DNA of 64,000 nucleotides. It comes from an uncultured Clostridia bacterium. GTDB taxonomy: Bacteria; Bacillota; Clostridia; Oscillospirales; Ruminococcaceae. The position numbers were made by a program, and so were the translations under genes. The DNA is taken from positions 124,001 to 188,000 of the forward strand of contig CANQUM010000001.1 of assembly GCA_947627045.1 (NCBI GenBank). Reading direction: 5' to 3'. Of this stretch, positions 31,328 through 39,709 are shown piece after piece (the stretch's first letter is position 1; each line of letters begins with the position of its first letter). The notes under the pieces were generated by a model. That model was not told where the DNA came from and ran no database searches. It saw only the letters and a program-made list of their open reading frames with translations.

Positions 31328-31956
31328 CCGTTATGAAAAAATGTCTTATAACAGGTGGCTGTGAAATTAGCAATACAAAATGGCTACAAAACATTTCAAA
31401 GCAGTATGATTATATAATTGCAGCGGATAGTGGATATAAAACTCTTAAAAAGTCGGGTATCGGTATCGATATTGCAATTGGTGATTTTGATTCGTTAGGT
31501 TATGTACCTGATGATGTCAAGATTATAAAGCTCAAAGTTGAAAAGGACGATACTGATATAATGTCGTCAGTAAGATATGCACTTAGCAATGGCGCAAAAG
31601 AAATAGCATTGATCGGTGGAATAGGAGGACGTCTGGATCATACAGTTGCCAATATTCAAACGCTGGGCTTTATTGCCGAAAACAAAGCAATAGGAGTTCT
31701 TATTGACGAAAATAATGAAGTCAGAGGTCTTTTGCCGGGAGAATATGAATTTAAAAGAATAGAAGGATACTCATTGTCAGTATTTTCATTAACTGAAAAG
31801 GTTACAGGTCTTTATGAAAGCGGTGTAAAATATCCTCTTGAAAATGCAGTTCTGACAAATAAATTTCCGCTTGGTGTTTCAAATGAAATAATTGACGATA
31901 AAGCAGTTATTTCGTTTGATAAAGGCATTTTGTTGGTGTGTTTTTCAAAGCTGTAA
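31315..31956 (+). CDS. thiN: Thiamine pyrophosphokinase
   Basis: AADSGYKTLKKSGIGIDIAIGDFDSLG...KDDTDIMSSVRYA...GGIGGRLDHTVANIQTL. Confidence 0.9.
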   Translation: MGALTVMKKCLITGGCEISNTKWLQNISKQYDYIIAADSGYKTLKKSGIGIDIAIGDFDSLGYVPDDVKIIKLKVEKDDTDIMSSVRYALSNGAKEIALIGGIGGRLDHTVANIQTLGFIAENKAIGVLIDENNEVRGLLPGEYEFKRIEGYSLSVFSLTEKVTGLYESGVKYPLENAVLTNKFPLGVSNEIIDDKAVISFDKGILLVCFSKL

Positions 31957-32013
31957 CAATAAAAGGTTTTTAAGAATATTATGAAGTATTCTTATCATGA
32001 GAGGAGAGTACAT

Positions 32014-32097
32014 ATGAAAATAGTGTTGGTCAAACCTCCGAAAATCCTTTCGGGAATACTTAGAATGGTATTTAAGATTAAAGGTCCGGAATATTAA
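32014..32097 (+). CDS. spoVM: Stage V sporulation protein M (27 aa)
   Basis: MKIVLVKPPKILSGILRMVFKIKGPEY; SD gaggaga; follows thiN as in B. subtilis; absent from the ORF track because of length. Confidence 0.85.
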   Translation: MKIVLVKPPKILSGILRMVFKIKGPEY

Positions 32098-32216
32098 ATA
32101 ATTGTGCTTAGCTTGTGCTGAGCACTTTTTCATAAAAATGATACTTCAGCATATAAATAAATATCTGTAAATCAAAATTAAGGAGGTATTTGCTCTGAAA
32201 AGACAAAATATTTGTT

Positions 32217-32789
32217 ATGCTGGAATTCTCATTAAAGAATTATAAAATCAAGCTGTCATTCAGTTTTTTTGCAGTTTTGGCTGTTCTCTTATTCTTCGGA
32301 GATAATTTTGCAGTTATAACTGCGCTGCTATGCTGTTTTTTACATGAGTTCGGACATATGATTATGATGTATAAATTTTCAGTACCGATAACTGAGATAA
32401 CCTTGTATGGTGGCGGAATAAAACTAAAAAGCGATACAGACAGGCTCTATAGTAAGAAAAGCGAAATATGTGTGCTTCTTGCCGGAGCAGCAGTTAATTT
32501 ACTATGCTTTATTATTTTCAAAGGTATTCTAACACAGCTTGCGTATACAAGTCTTGTTCTGGGACTTTTTAATCTTCTTCCGTTTAAATATTTTGACGGA
32601 GGGCGAGTTTTAAAGCTGATATTTGAGGATTCGGTATCTGTTTATATGAACTCTGCATATAAGGTGTTGCGTTCGCTGATTATCCTTATGACTGTTTGTG
32701 TCATAATTTTTATGGTATATAAGGGAATTACAAATTTATCGCTTATTATAACTTTGATCTATATTATTGTATCTGAAATTCTTTGCTAA
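32217..32789 (+). CDS. SpoIVFB-like site-2 (M50) metalloprotease
   Basis: FLHEFGHMIMM (HExxH), FNLLPFKYFDGGRVLKL (NPDG-like). Confidence 0.85.
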   Translation: MLEFSLKNYKIKLSFSFFAVLAVLLFFGDNFAVITALLCCFLHEFGHMIMMYKFSVPITEITLYGGGIKLKSDTDRLYSKKSEICVLLAGAAVNLLCFIIFKGILTQLAYTSLVLGLFNLLPFKYFDGGRVLKLIFEDSVSVYMNSAYKVLRSLIILMTVCVIIFMVYKGITNLSLIITLIYIIVSEILC

Positions 32790-32842
32790 ATTATATACTG
32801 AATGCTATACATAAAATATTAATAAAAAATTCAGGAAATATC

Positions 32843-32871
32843 TTGAATTTATGTTCTTATTATGATATAAT
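32843..32871 (+). promoter_or_regulatory. Sigma-A promoter for rplS
   Basis: TTGAAT - 17 nt - TATAAT. Confidence 0.7.
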
Positions 32872-32876
32872 ATATA

Positions 32877-32998
32877 GGCATTTGAATTACCGTCGTTAAA
32901 AGCGACGAGAGTTAATGCCTGCTTGTTAAGGCAAGACATTAAAGCGGACAGTCCTCTGATTTTGTAAAGCAAAATGTATGAATGTCTGAAAATAAATA
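32877..32998 (+). ncRNA. Structured rplS (L19) mRNA leader
   Basis: GGCATT...CGTCG/CGACG...AATGCC followed by further dyads, between promoter and rplS SD; ribosomal-protein leader expected at this locus. Confidence 0.5.
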
Positions 32999-33011
32999 GG
33001 AGGTATTTAAA

Positions 33012-33356
33012 GTGGACGCTTTAAAGCTAATTTCAAATTCAAGTATGAAATCTGAAGTTCCCGTTCTTAGCATTGGAGATACTGTAAGGGTACACGTTAA
33101 GATCAAGGAAGGCGATAAGTCAAGAATTCAAATTTTTGAGGGAACAGTTATAGCTAAAAAGCATGGCGGAATTAATGAAACATTTACAGTTCGCCGAGTT
33201 GCTCACGGCTGTGGAATCGAAAGAGTTTTCCCGCTTCATTCACCTGTTGTTGAAAAGGTTGAAGTAGTAAGAAGCGGTCGTGTACGCAGGGCTAAACTCT
33301 ACTATCTGAGAAACAGAGTAGGTAAAGCTGCTAAGGTAAGAGAAGCAATTAAATAA
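33012..33356 (+). CDS. rplS: 50S ribosomal protein L19
   Basis: [57 protein letters not shown]. Confidence 0.97.
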   Translation: MDALKLISNSSMKSEVPVLSIGDTVRVHVKIKEGDKSRIQIFEGTVIAKKHGGINETFTVRRVAHGCGIERVFPLHSPVVEKVEVVRSGRVRRAKLYYLRNRVGKAAKVREAIK

Positions 33357-33469
33357 TTGTTGTAAAGGAGCAAAGTAATTTTGTTCCTTTTCTTTTTAAA
33401 AGTACTTGAATTTTGTAAGTTTTTTTGTTAAAATTAAGATATATTTTTATAAAAAAAGAGGTACTACAT

Positions 33470-34054
33470 ATGGAAGATAAAATCAACGAGATTTACAGCA
33501 ATGATGATTATAAAAAGTTTAAAGAAAAAAAATCGGCAGCAAATGAATTAATGGAATGGCTTGAATCAATAGCTATTTCAATTTTCATAGTGATACTGGT
33601 CTTCACTTTTGTTTTCAGAATTGTAATTGTTGAAGGAAGCTCAATGTTTCCAACACTTGAGGACGGTCAGCGACTGATCATATCGCATCTTTTTTATACT
33701 CCGCAGCAGGGGGATATAGTTGTTGCAAACAGTACCGGTCTTAATAAAACTATAATTAAAAGGGTTATAGCCACTGAAGGACAGACAGTAAATATAGATT
33801 TTGAGAAGCATACTGTAACCGTTGACGGAAAGGTTTTAGACGAGCCGTATATAAACGAACCTACTTTCAGAAATGACGGCGGAAATACCTATCCTATGGT
33901 TGTTCCGGAAGACACTATATTTGTTATGGGAGATAACAGGAACAATTCTACGGACAGCAGAAGTCCAATGGTAGGATGTATTCCTGTTGATGATGTGCTG
34001 GGGAAGGCTGTATTCAGAATTTTTCCTTTTGACTGCTTTGGCAGGATAAAATAG
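33470..34054 (+). CDS. lepB: Signal peptidase I
   Basis: VEGSSMFPTLEDGQRL, IIKRVIATEGQTV, VMGDNRNNSTDSRS. Confidence 0.94.
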   Translation: MEDKINEIYSNDDYKKFKEKKSAANELMEWLESIAISIFIVILVFTFVFRIVIVEGSSMFPTLEDGQRLIISHLFYTPQQGDIVVANSTGLNKTIIKRVIATEGQTVNIDFEKHTVTVDGKVLDEPYINEPTFRNDGGNTYPMVVPEDTIFVMGDNRNNSTDSRSPMVGCIPVDDVLGKAVFRIFPFDCFGRIK

Positions 34055-34123
34055 ATTTTGTATATAATTATAAAGTCAGTATCCTAAAATTTTAAAAGTG
34101 TAATTGAAAAAAGTGGTAAAATT

Positions 34124-35038
34124 ATGGCTTTGGGTGAATTAGAAAATGAAATATTAGCATTGATGAATAGTGAAATTATTGACATAAACAAAGTTGAGGA
34201 GCTGTTCAAAAACGGTGCAAATCCCAATGCGTTAGAGGACGATGAACCTGATTTGGACTTTGATGACAATATTCATTGGTCAACCTTTTTTACGACTTGT
34301 ATTTTTTCCACACAGCAAAATAATCCGGATTTTTACCCATTGTTAGAAGTCTTTATAAAATACGGTCTGGATGTAAATAAATATGGATCGTCATTAATTG
34401 ATGATTTTCATTTCATTTCTGATAGTTGTGATATTTATGAAATGACAAAATTAGTTTTAAATCATGTAACTGACAGAACTAAAATTGAACCAGCATTATC
34501 AAGCATTAATACAGTAGAGTCTTGGTTAAATTGCAATATAGACGAAATATGTGATGCTGAATCTAATGATTTCTATGGGCTTTATGTATTAGTAGAGTCA
34601 TTTCTTGATAACAAGCCGTATAATTCATTCTATCGCTTGCCAAAGCAAATAAACGAAGAGTTTAAAAATATATTTGTAAGTGGTAATTTTGTTGTTATAG
34701 AAAAGAATAAATTATCAGCGAAATATAATGAAAATAAAAATGCATGGAATACAAAAATAGTTATGAAAAATAACACTTTAATTGTTAAAGACTATCATAG
34801 TGTATATATAAATAATGATGATATACACAACTATATAGAAAATGAATTTACTGATTATGCTAACTCTCATTTTAAGAATGAAAAAGTTATTGATATAAAG
34901 TTTAAACATTTTGAAGTAGAATTAAGTCCTGACTTATGTGCTCAAGATAGAGCGGTAACAATAAATTTTACAAATAATAAGAAGTTAAAATATGCGGTTG
35001 ACATAGAAAATAATTTGATTACAATTGAAGTAATATAA
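34124..35038 (+). CDS. Hypothetical protein with ankyrin-like N-terminal segment
   Basis: VEELFKNGANPNALEDD and VFIKYGLDVNKYG resemble ankyrin repeats; otherwise unassigned. Confidence 0.45.
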   Translation: MALGELENEILALMNSEIIDINKVEELFKNGANPNALEDDEPDLDFDDNIHWSTFFTTCIFSTQQNNPDFYPLLEVFIKYGLDVNKYGSSLIDDFHFISDSCDIYEMTKLVLNHVTDRTKIEPALSSINTVESWLNCNIDEICDAESNDFYGLYVLVESFLDNKPYNSFYRLPKQINEEFKNIFVSGNFVVIEKNKLSAKYNENKNAWNTKIVMKNNTLIVKDYHSVYINNDDIHNYIENEFTDYANSHFKNEKVIDIKFKHFEVELSPDLCAQDRAVTINFTNNKKLKYAVDIENNLITIEVI

Positions 35039-35066
35039 TGAGATAAGAAATTAACTTGTTAAAGGA

Positions 35067-36008
35067 ATGATAGCCATACAAGCAAAAAATAATATTACGG
35101 AAGATAAAAGTGCAACAGCAGTTCCAATATCCTGGTTTCCCGGGCATATGGCGAAAACACGGCGTTTAATGCAGTCTAACTTAAAGCTTGTTGATGCAGT
35201 TGTTGAAATGACAGACGCAAGAATCCCTGTCTCCAGCAGAAACCCGGAAATGGATAGACTTGTTGGTTCAAAGCCGAGATTGGTAGTTCTAAATAAATGC
35301 GATGCTGCCGATGAAACTGTTACCTCTATGTGGCTTGATTTTTATAAAAGAAAAGGCGTCAATGCTCTTTCGATGGATTGCAGAAGCGGTAAGGGTGTAA
35401 ATAAGTTTATTCCGGCACTAAAAGAGCTTTTAAAAGATCAGATAGATATATGGAACAGCAAAGGAATGGTCGGAAGACCTCTGAGAATAATGATTGTCGG
35501 AATCCCAAATGTGGGGAAATCATCTTTTATAAACAGACTTGCAGGCTCGAGAAGAGCAAAGGTCGAGGACAGACCTGGAGTAACTAGAGGCAAGCAGTGG
35601 GTATCAATCGGCAATGATATTGAATTACTTGATATGCCAGGAGTTTTATGGCCTAAGTTTGAGGACAAAACAGTAGGTGAGCATTTAGCTTTTACAGGTG
35701 CTGTTAAGGACGATGTAATGGATATGGAGTATCTTGCCTGCAGGCTTCTGCAATTCTTATATGAGAATTATCCTGATAATATCAAAGAAAGATATAGTAT
35801 AAGTCTTGATGATATTCAGAAAGATGATATGTCTCTAAGTGATTGTACATTGGGCTTTGAGATTCTTGAAATAATAGGCAAAAAGCGTGGATTTCTTATC
35901 TCTGGCGGCGAGATAAATACCGAGAGAGCCGCTGTAACTGTAATAGACGAATTTAGAGGCGGAAAATTGGGACGATTGTCAATAGAAAAGCCGGGAGATT
36001 CAAAATAG
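35067..36008 (+). CDS. rbgA: Ribosome biogenesis GTPase RbgA/YlqF
   Basis: WFPGHMAKTRRLM, VLNKCDAAD, VGIPNVGKSSFINRLAG. Confidence 0.94.
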   Translation: MIAIQAKNNITEDKSATAVPISWFPGHMAKTRRLMQSNLKLVDAVVEMTDARIPVSSRNPEMDRLVGSKPRLVVLNKCDAADETVTSMWLDFYKRKGVNALSMDCRSGKGVNKFIPALKELLKDQIDIWNSKGMVGRPLRIMIVGIPNVGKSSFINRLAGSRRAKVEDRPGVTRGKQWVSIGNDIELLDMPGVLWPKFEDKTVGEHLAFTGAVKDDVMDMEYLACRLLQFLYENYPDNIKERYSISLDDIQKDDMSLSDCTLGFEILEIIGKKRGFLISGGEINTERAAVTVIDEFRGGKLGRLSIEKPGDSK

Positions 36009-36017
36009 GATAAGAGT

Positions 36018-36614
36018 ATGGAATTATATGAATTTGACAAAAGTATAAGAAACGTAAAGGTAATCTGCGGAGTTGATGAAGCAGGCAGAGGTCCTTTAGC
36101 GGGTGATGTATACGCCGCCGCAGTTATATTTGATGATGCCACTGTTATTGAAGGTATAAACGATTCAAAAAAGCTGAGTGAAAAGAAAAGAGAGGCTCTT
36201 TTTGATGTGATAACAGAAAATGCAATGGCGTATTGTATTGCAACGGCAACTGTTGATGAAATTGAAACTATGAACATTCTCAATGCAGCTATGCTTGCAA
36301 TGAAAAGGGCAGTTGAAGGTCTTAATATTAAGCCGCAGCTTGCTTTGATTGACGGTAATAAGTCGCCTGATATTGATATACCTGTCCAGACTGTAATTAA
36401 AGGAGACGCTAAATCGCAGTCTATAGCGGCGGCGTCAATTTTGGCTAAGGTTGCAAGGGACAGATATATGAAGCAGTTAGATGAAGTGTATCCGCAGTAT
36501 CAATTTTCCAGGCACAAGGGCTATGGCACAAAGCTGCACTATGAAATGATAGAGAAATACGGAATTTCGCCAGTTCACAGACCGAGTTTTTTGAAAAAGG
36601 TTTTGAACAAATGA
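36018..36614 (+). CDS. rnhB: Ribonuclease HII
   Basis: GVDEAGRGPLAGDVYAAAVI, DSKKLSEKKR, KGYGTKLHYE. Confidence 0.95.
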   Translation: MELYEFDKSIRNVKVICGVDEAGRGPLAGDVYAAAVIFDDATVIEGINDSKKLSEKKREALFDVITENAMAYCIATATVDEIETMNILNAAMLAMKRAVEGLNIKPQLALIDGNKSPDIDIPVQTVIKGDAKSQSIAAASILAKVARDRYMKQLDEVYPQYQFSRHKGYGTKLHYEMIEKYGISPVHRPSFLKKVLNK

Positions 36615-36973
36615 AAAGCAGAGAAATAGGAAATTTAGGTGAGCAGACAGTATCTGATTATTTAGTCAAGAACGGATATGAAATTTTAAATAGAAATTTT
36701 ACCGTCAAGGGCGGTGAGATCGACATAATAGCTAAAAAGAACGATACTGTTTGCTTTGTTGAAGTAAAGACAAGAAAGCATGGTTCTTTGACTTCAGGTG
36801 AAGAAGCCTTGACCGTTGCTAAACGCAAGCATATAATATGTGCAGCGGAAAGGTATATTAAAACCTTATCATATGTTCCTCATTGCAGATTTGATGTTGC
36901 AGTGGTTGAGATGAAAGATGAAAAGGTCATGAAGCTAAAGTATTATGTTAATGCTTTTGATAACAGTAATTAA
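36611..36973 (+). CDS. YraN-family endonuclease-like protein (UPF0102)
   Basis: GNLGEQTVSDYLVKNGYEILNRNFTVKGGEIDIIAKKNDTVCFVEVKTRK. Confidence 0.93.
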   Translation: MKSREIGNLGEQTVSDYLVKNGYEILNRNFTVKGGEIDIIAKKNDTVCFVEVKTRKHGSLTSGEEALTVAKRKHIICAAERYIKTLSYVPHCRFDVAVVEMKDEKVMKLKYYVNAFDNSN

Positions 36974-37005
36974 TAGATTAGCTATATTAATTTCGGGAGG
37001 TTTTT

Positions 37006-38499
37006 ATGTATTATAAAAGTACAAGAGACAGTAATATAAATGTAACGTCTGCACAAGCTATTGCACAGGGTATTTCAAAAGACGGAGGTCTGTTTGTTCC
37101 CAGTGAAATACCGCACATATCATTTGACGATATAAAGGCTTTGGGTGATATGAGTTACCCTGACAGAGCCGCATTTATTTTTTCAAAGTATTTGACAGAT
37201 TTCAGCGAGGCTGAAATAAGATACTGCGTTGATAATGCTTATACTGATAAAAATTTCGATACTAAAAATATATGTGAGATAGAAAAGATTTTTGACGGAA
37301 CATATATGCTTGAGCTTTGGCATGGTCCTACTTGTGCATTTAAGGATATGGCGCTGCAGATACTTCCGTATCTTATAACAACGTCATCAAAGAAAATAAA
37401 TCTTAATAAAAAGGTCGTAATTTTAGTTGCCACATCTGGCGATACAGGAAAGGCTGCTCTTGAAGGATTTAAAGATGTTGAGGGAACACAGATAATGGTA
37501 TTTTATCCTGTTGACGGAGTATCTAAAATGCAGAAAAAGCAAATGACAACTCAGGAGGGTGAAAATGTAGCAGTCTGTGCTATTAAAGGCAATTTTGACG
37601 ACGCTCAAAACGGTGTGAAAGCTATTTTCACAAACAGCGAGGTTGAAAAAGAACTGAGTGAAAGCGGTCTTATGTTTTCATCTGCAAATTCTATAAATTG
37701 GGGACGCCTTGCTCCGCAGATCATATATTATGTTTCATCATACGCACAGCTTGTAAAAGACAGAAAAATCAATTTGGGTGAAAAAATTAATATTGTTGTT
37801 CCTACCGGAAACTTCGGTAATATTCTTGCTGCATACTATGCAAAGAAAATGGGCATACCTGTTAATAAGCTGATATGTGCCTCAAATTCTAATAAGGTAC
37901 TTACAGATTTTCTTAACACAGGTATTTATGATAGAAACAGACAATTTTACACGACTATTTCTCCGTCTATGGATATTCTTATTTCATCAAATCTTGAGAG
38001 GCTTCTCTATCATCTCAGCGGTGAAAATGACAGTCAGATAAGAGAGTGGTTTACATCTCTTGCCGACAGCGGTAAATATGAAGTTACAGATAAAGTAAAG
38101 GCTGTATTGAAAGAAGAGTTCTATGCAGGCTTCTGTGATGATATTCAGACTAAGGCTTGCATTAAGAAGCAATTTGACAGTCATTCATATTTGTGCGATA
38201 CTCACACTGCTGTTGCAGTGAAAGTGTATGAAGATTACAGAGAGAAAACAGGGGACATAACAAAGACAGTTATAGCTTCTACCGCTAGCCCATACAAGTT
38301 TTCAAGCAGCGTGCTAGAAGCACTTGGTGAGTTTGACTCTTCACTGGATGAATTTGAGCTTGTTGAAAAGCTTTATGAAGTTTCAAATCTAGAAGTTCCA
38401 AAGTCTTTAGCTGAGCTTAAAGATAAGAAAGTACGCTTTCAAGATACAATTGAGAAGTCTGATATGAAGGACTTTGTATTAAAATCTTTAGGAGTATAG
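37006..38499 (+). CDS. thrC: Threonine synthase
   Basis: HGPTCAFKDMALQILP (PLP Lys), TSGDTGKAALEGF. Confidence 0.95.
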   Translation: MYYKSTRDSNINVTSAQAIAQGISKDGGLFVPSEIPHISFDDIKALGDMSYPDRAAFIFSKYLTDFSEAEIRYCVDNAYTDKNFDTKNICEIEKIFDGTYMLELWHGPTCAFKDMALQILPYLITTSSKKINLNKKVVILVATSGDTGKAALEGFKDVEGTQIMVFYPVDGVSKMQKKQMTTQEGENVAVCAIKGNFDDAQNGVKAIFTNSEVEKELSESGLMFSSANSINWGRLAPQIIYYVSSYAQLVKDRKINLGEKINIVVPTGNFGNILAAYYAKKMGIPVNKLICASNSNKVLTDFLNTGIYDRNRQFYTTISPSMDILISSNLERLLYHLSGENDSQIREWFTSLADSGKYEVTDKVKAVLKEEFYAGFCDDIQTKACIKKQFDSHSYLCDTHTAVAVKVYEDYREKTGDITKTVIASTASPYKFSSSVLEALGEFDSSLDEFELVEKLYEVSNLEVPKSLAELKDKKVRFQDTIEKSDMKDFVLKSLGV

Positions 38500-38518
38500 G
38501 ATTTTAAAAACTGTATGT

Positions 38519-38549
38519 AAAATCGTCTGCCATTAAGACAGACGATTTT
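38519..38549 (+). terminator. Bidirectional terminator between thrC and the DUF1540-like gene
   Basis: AAAATCGTCTG-ccattaaga-CAGACGATTTT, perfect 11-bp stem. Confidence 0.75.
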
Positions 38550-38563
38550 CTGTGATATTTGTT

Positions 38564-38728
38564 TTAGCCCTTTGGCTTAAATGTTCTGCATATGGTCTCA
38601 TCACAGCAGTCAGGCTTGTCGCAGCAGCAGCAAATATCAACTTTGCCTGCTACACATTCGCAGTTATCTCTGTTGTAAACGCAGCTTGAAACATCACAGT
38701 TAATTCCTTGAATTTTATCGTGTTGCAT
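38564..38728 (-). CDS. DUF1540-like Cys-rich small protein (54 aa)
   Basis: MQHDKIQGINCDVSSCVYNRDNCECVAGKVDICCCCDKPDCCDETICRTFKPKG; absent from the ORF track because of length. Confidence 0.8.
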   Translation of the reverse strand: MQHDKIQGINCDVSSCVYNRDNCECVAGKVDICCCCDKPDCCDETICRTFKPKG

Positions 38729-38929
38729 TTTAATCACCCTGCCTTTGTTAAGAAAGGCTCCTTTCTGCAGTTTAACGATATTTTTCTGACAACAAAATTT
38801 CTTAGAAAAATATCCGTCAAGTGTATGTGAAAATCTTTCACAGTCTGTTGCAAGTATAGTCTTGCAAAATTATTATAAGCAAAAAAATAGAGATTATTCA
38901 GAATTTATTGGAAATTTGGAGGGCTTGAT

Positions 38930-39631
38930 TTGTCATTATATACTATTGGAGATCTGCATTTATCATTCGGTGTAAACAAGCCTATGGATATTTTCAAGGG
39001 CTGGGATAATTATCAGGAGCGTCTAGCTATAAATTGGCAGAAAAAAATTAAATCTGACGATACTGTTGTATTACCGGGAGACTTTTCCTGGGCAATTAAT
39101 TTAAAGGAAGCTTTGCCCGACTTTAGATTTGTGGAAAATTTAAACGGCAATAAAATTCTTATAAAGGGCAATCACGACTATTGGTGGGAAACAAAAACAA
39201 AAATGGAAAGGTTTTTTGAAAAAAACCACTTTAAGACCTTTTCAATTATAAACAATAATCATTATAAATACGGTAATTTCGGAATTTGCGGTAGTCGCGG
39301 CTGGATAAGTGAAAACGGAGTGTCGGCTGACAGAAAGATTCTTTTAAGAGAGGCGGGCAGATTGGAGACGTCTATTAAGTCTGCATTGAACGATAACTTA
39401 GAGCCCATAGTTTTTTTACATTATCCGCCGATTTATTATAACGATAAAAATTATGAGATTTTAGATGTACTAAAAAGGTATAATATAAAAAAATGTTTTT
39501 ACGGTCATATTCACGGAAGAGCCATAAACTATGCTATAGACGGCGTTGTTGACGATATTTTGTATAGGCTTGTATCAAGCGATTATCTTGAATTTGATCC
39601 TTTGGATATAACAGACATAATTCTTGATTAA
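38930..39631 (+). CDS. Metallophosphoesterase
   Basis: TIGDLHLSFG...LPGDFSWAI...IKGNHDYWW...YGHIHGRA. Confidence 0.92.
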   Translation: MSLYTIGDLHLSFGVNKPMDIFKGWDNYQERLAINWQKKIKSDDTVVLPGDFSWAINLKEALPDFRFVENLNGNKILIKGNHDYWWETKTKMERFFEKNHFKTFSIINNNHYKYGNFGICGSRGWISENGVSADRKILLREAGRLETSIKSALNDNLEPIVFLHYPPIYYNDKNYEILDVLKRYNIKKCFYGHIHGRAINYAIDGVVDDILYRLVSSDYLEFDPLDITDIILD

Positions 39632-39646
39632 AATTAACAAAATGTC

Positions 39647-39675
39647 TTGAAATATAATTTTCACTGTGATATAAT
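39647..39675 (+). promoter_or_regulatory. Sigma-A promoter for tig
   Basis: TTGAAA - 17 nt - TATAAT. Confidence 0.7.
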
Positions 39676-39709
39676 ATTTAAGATATTTTTAAATGTGGAG
39701 GATGTTAAT

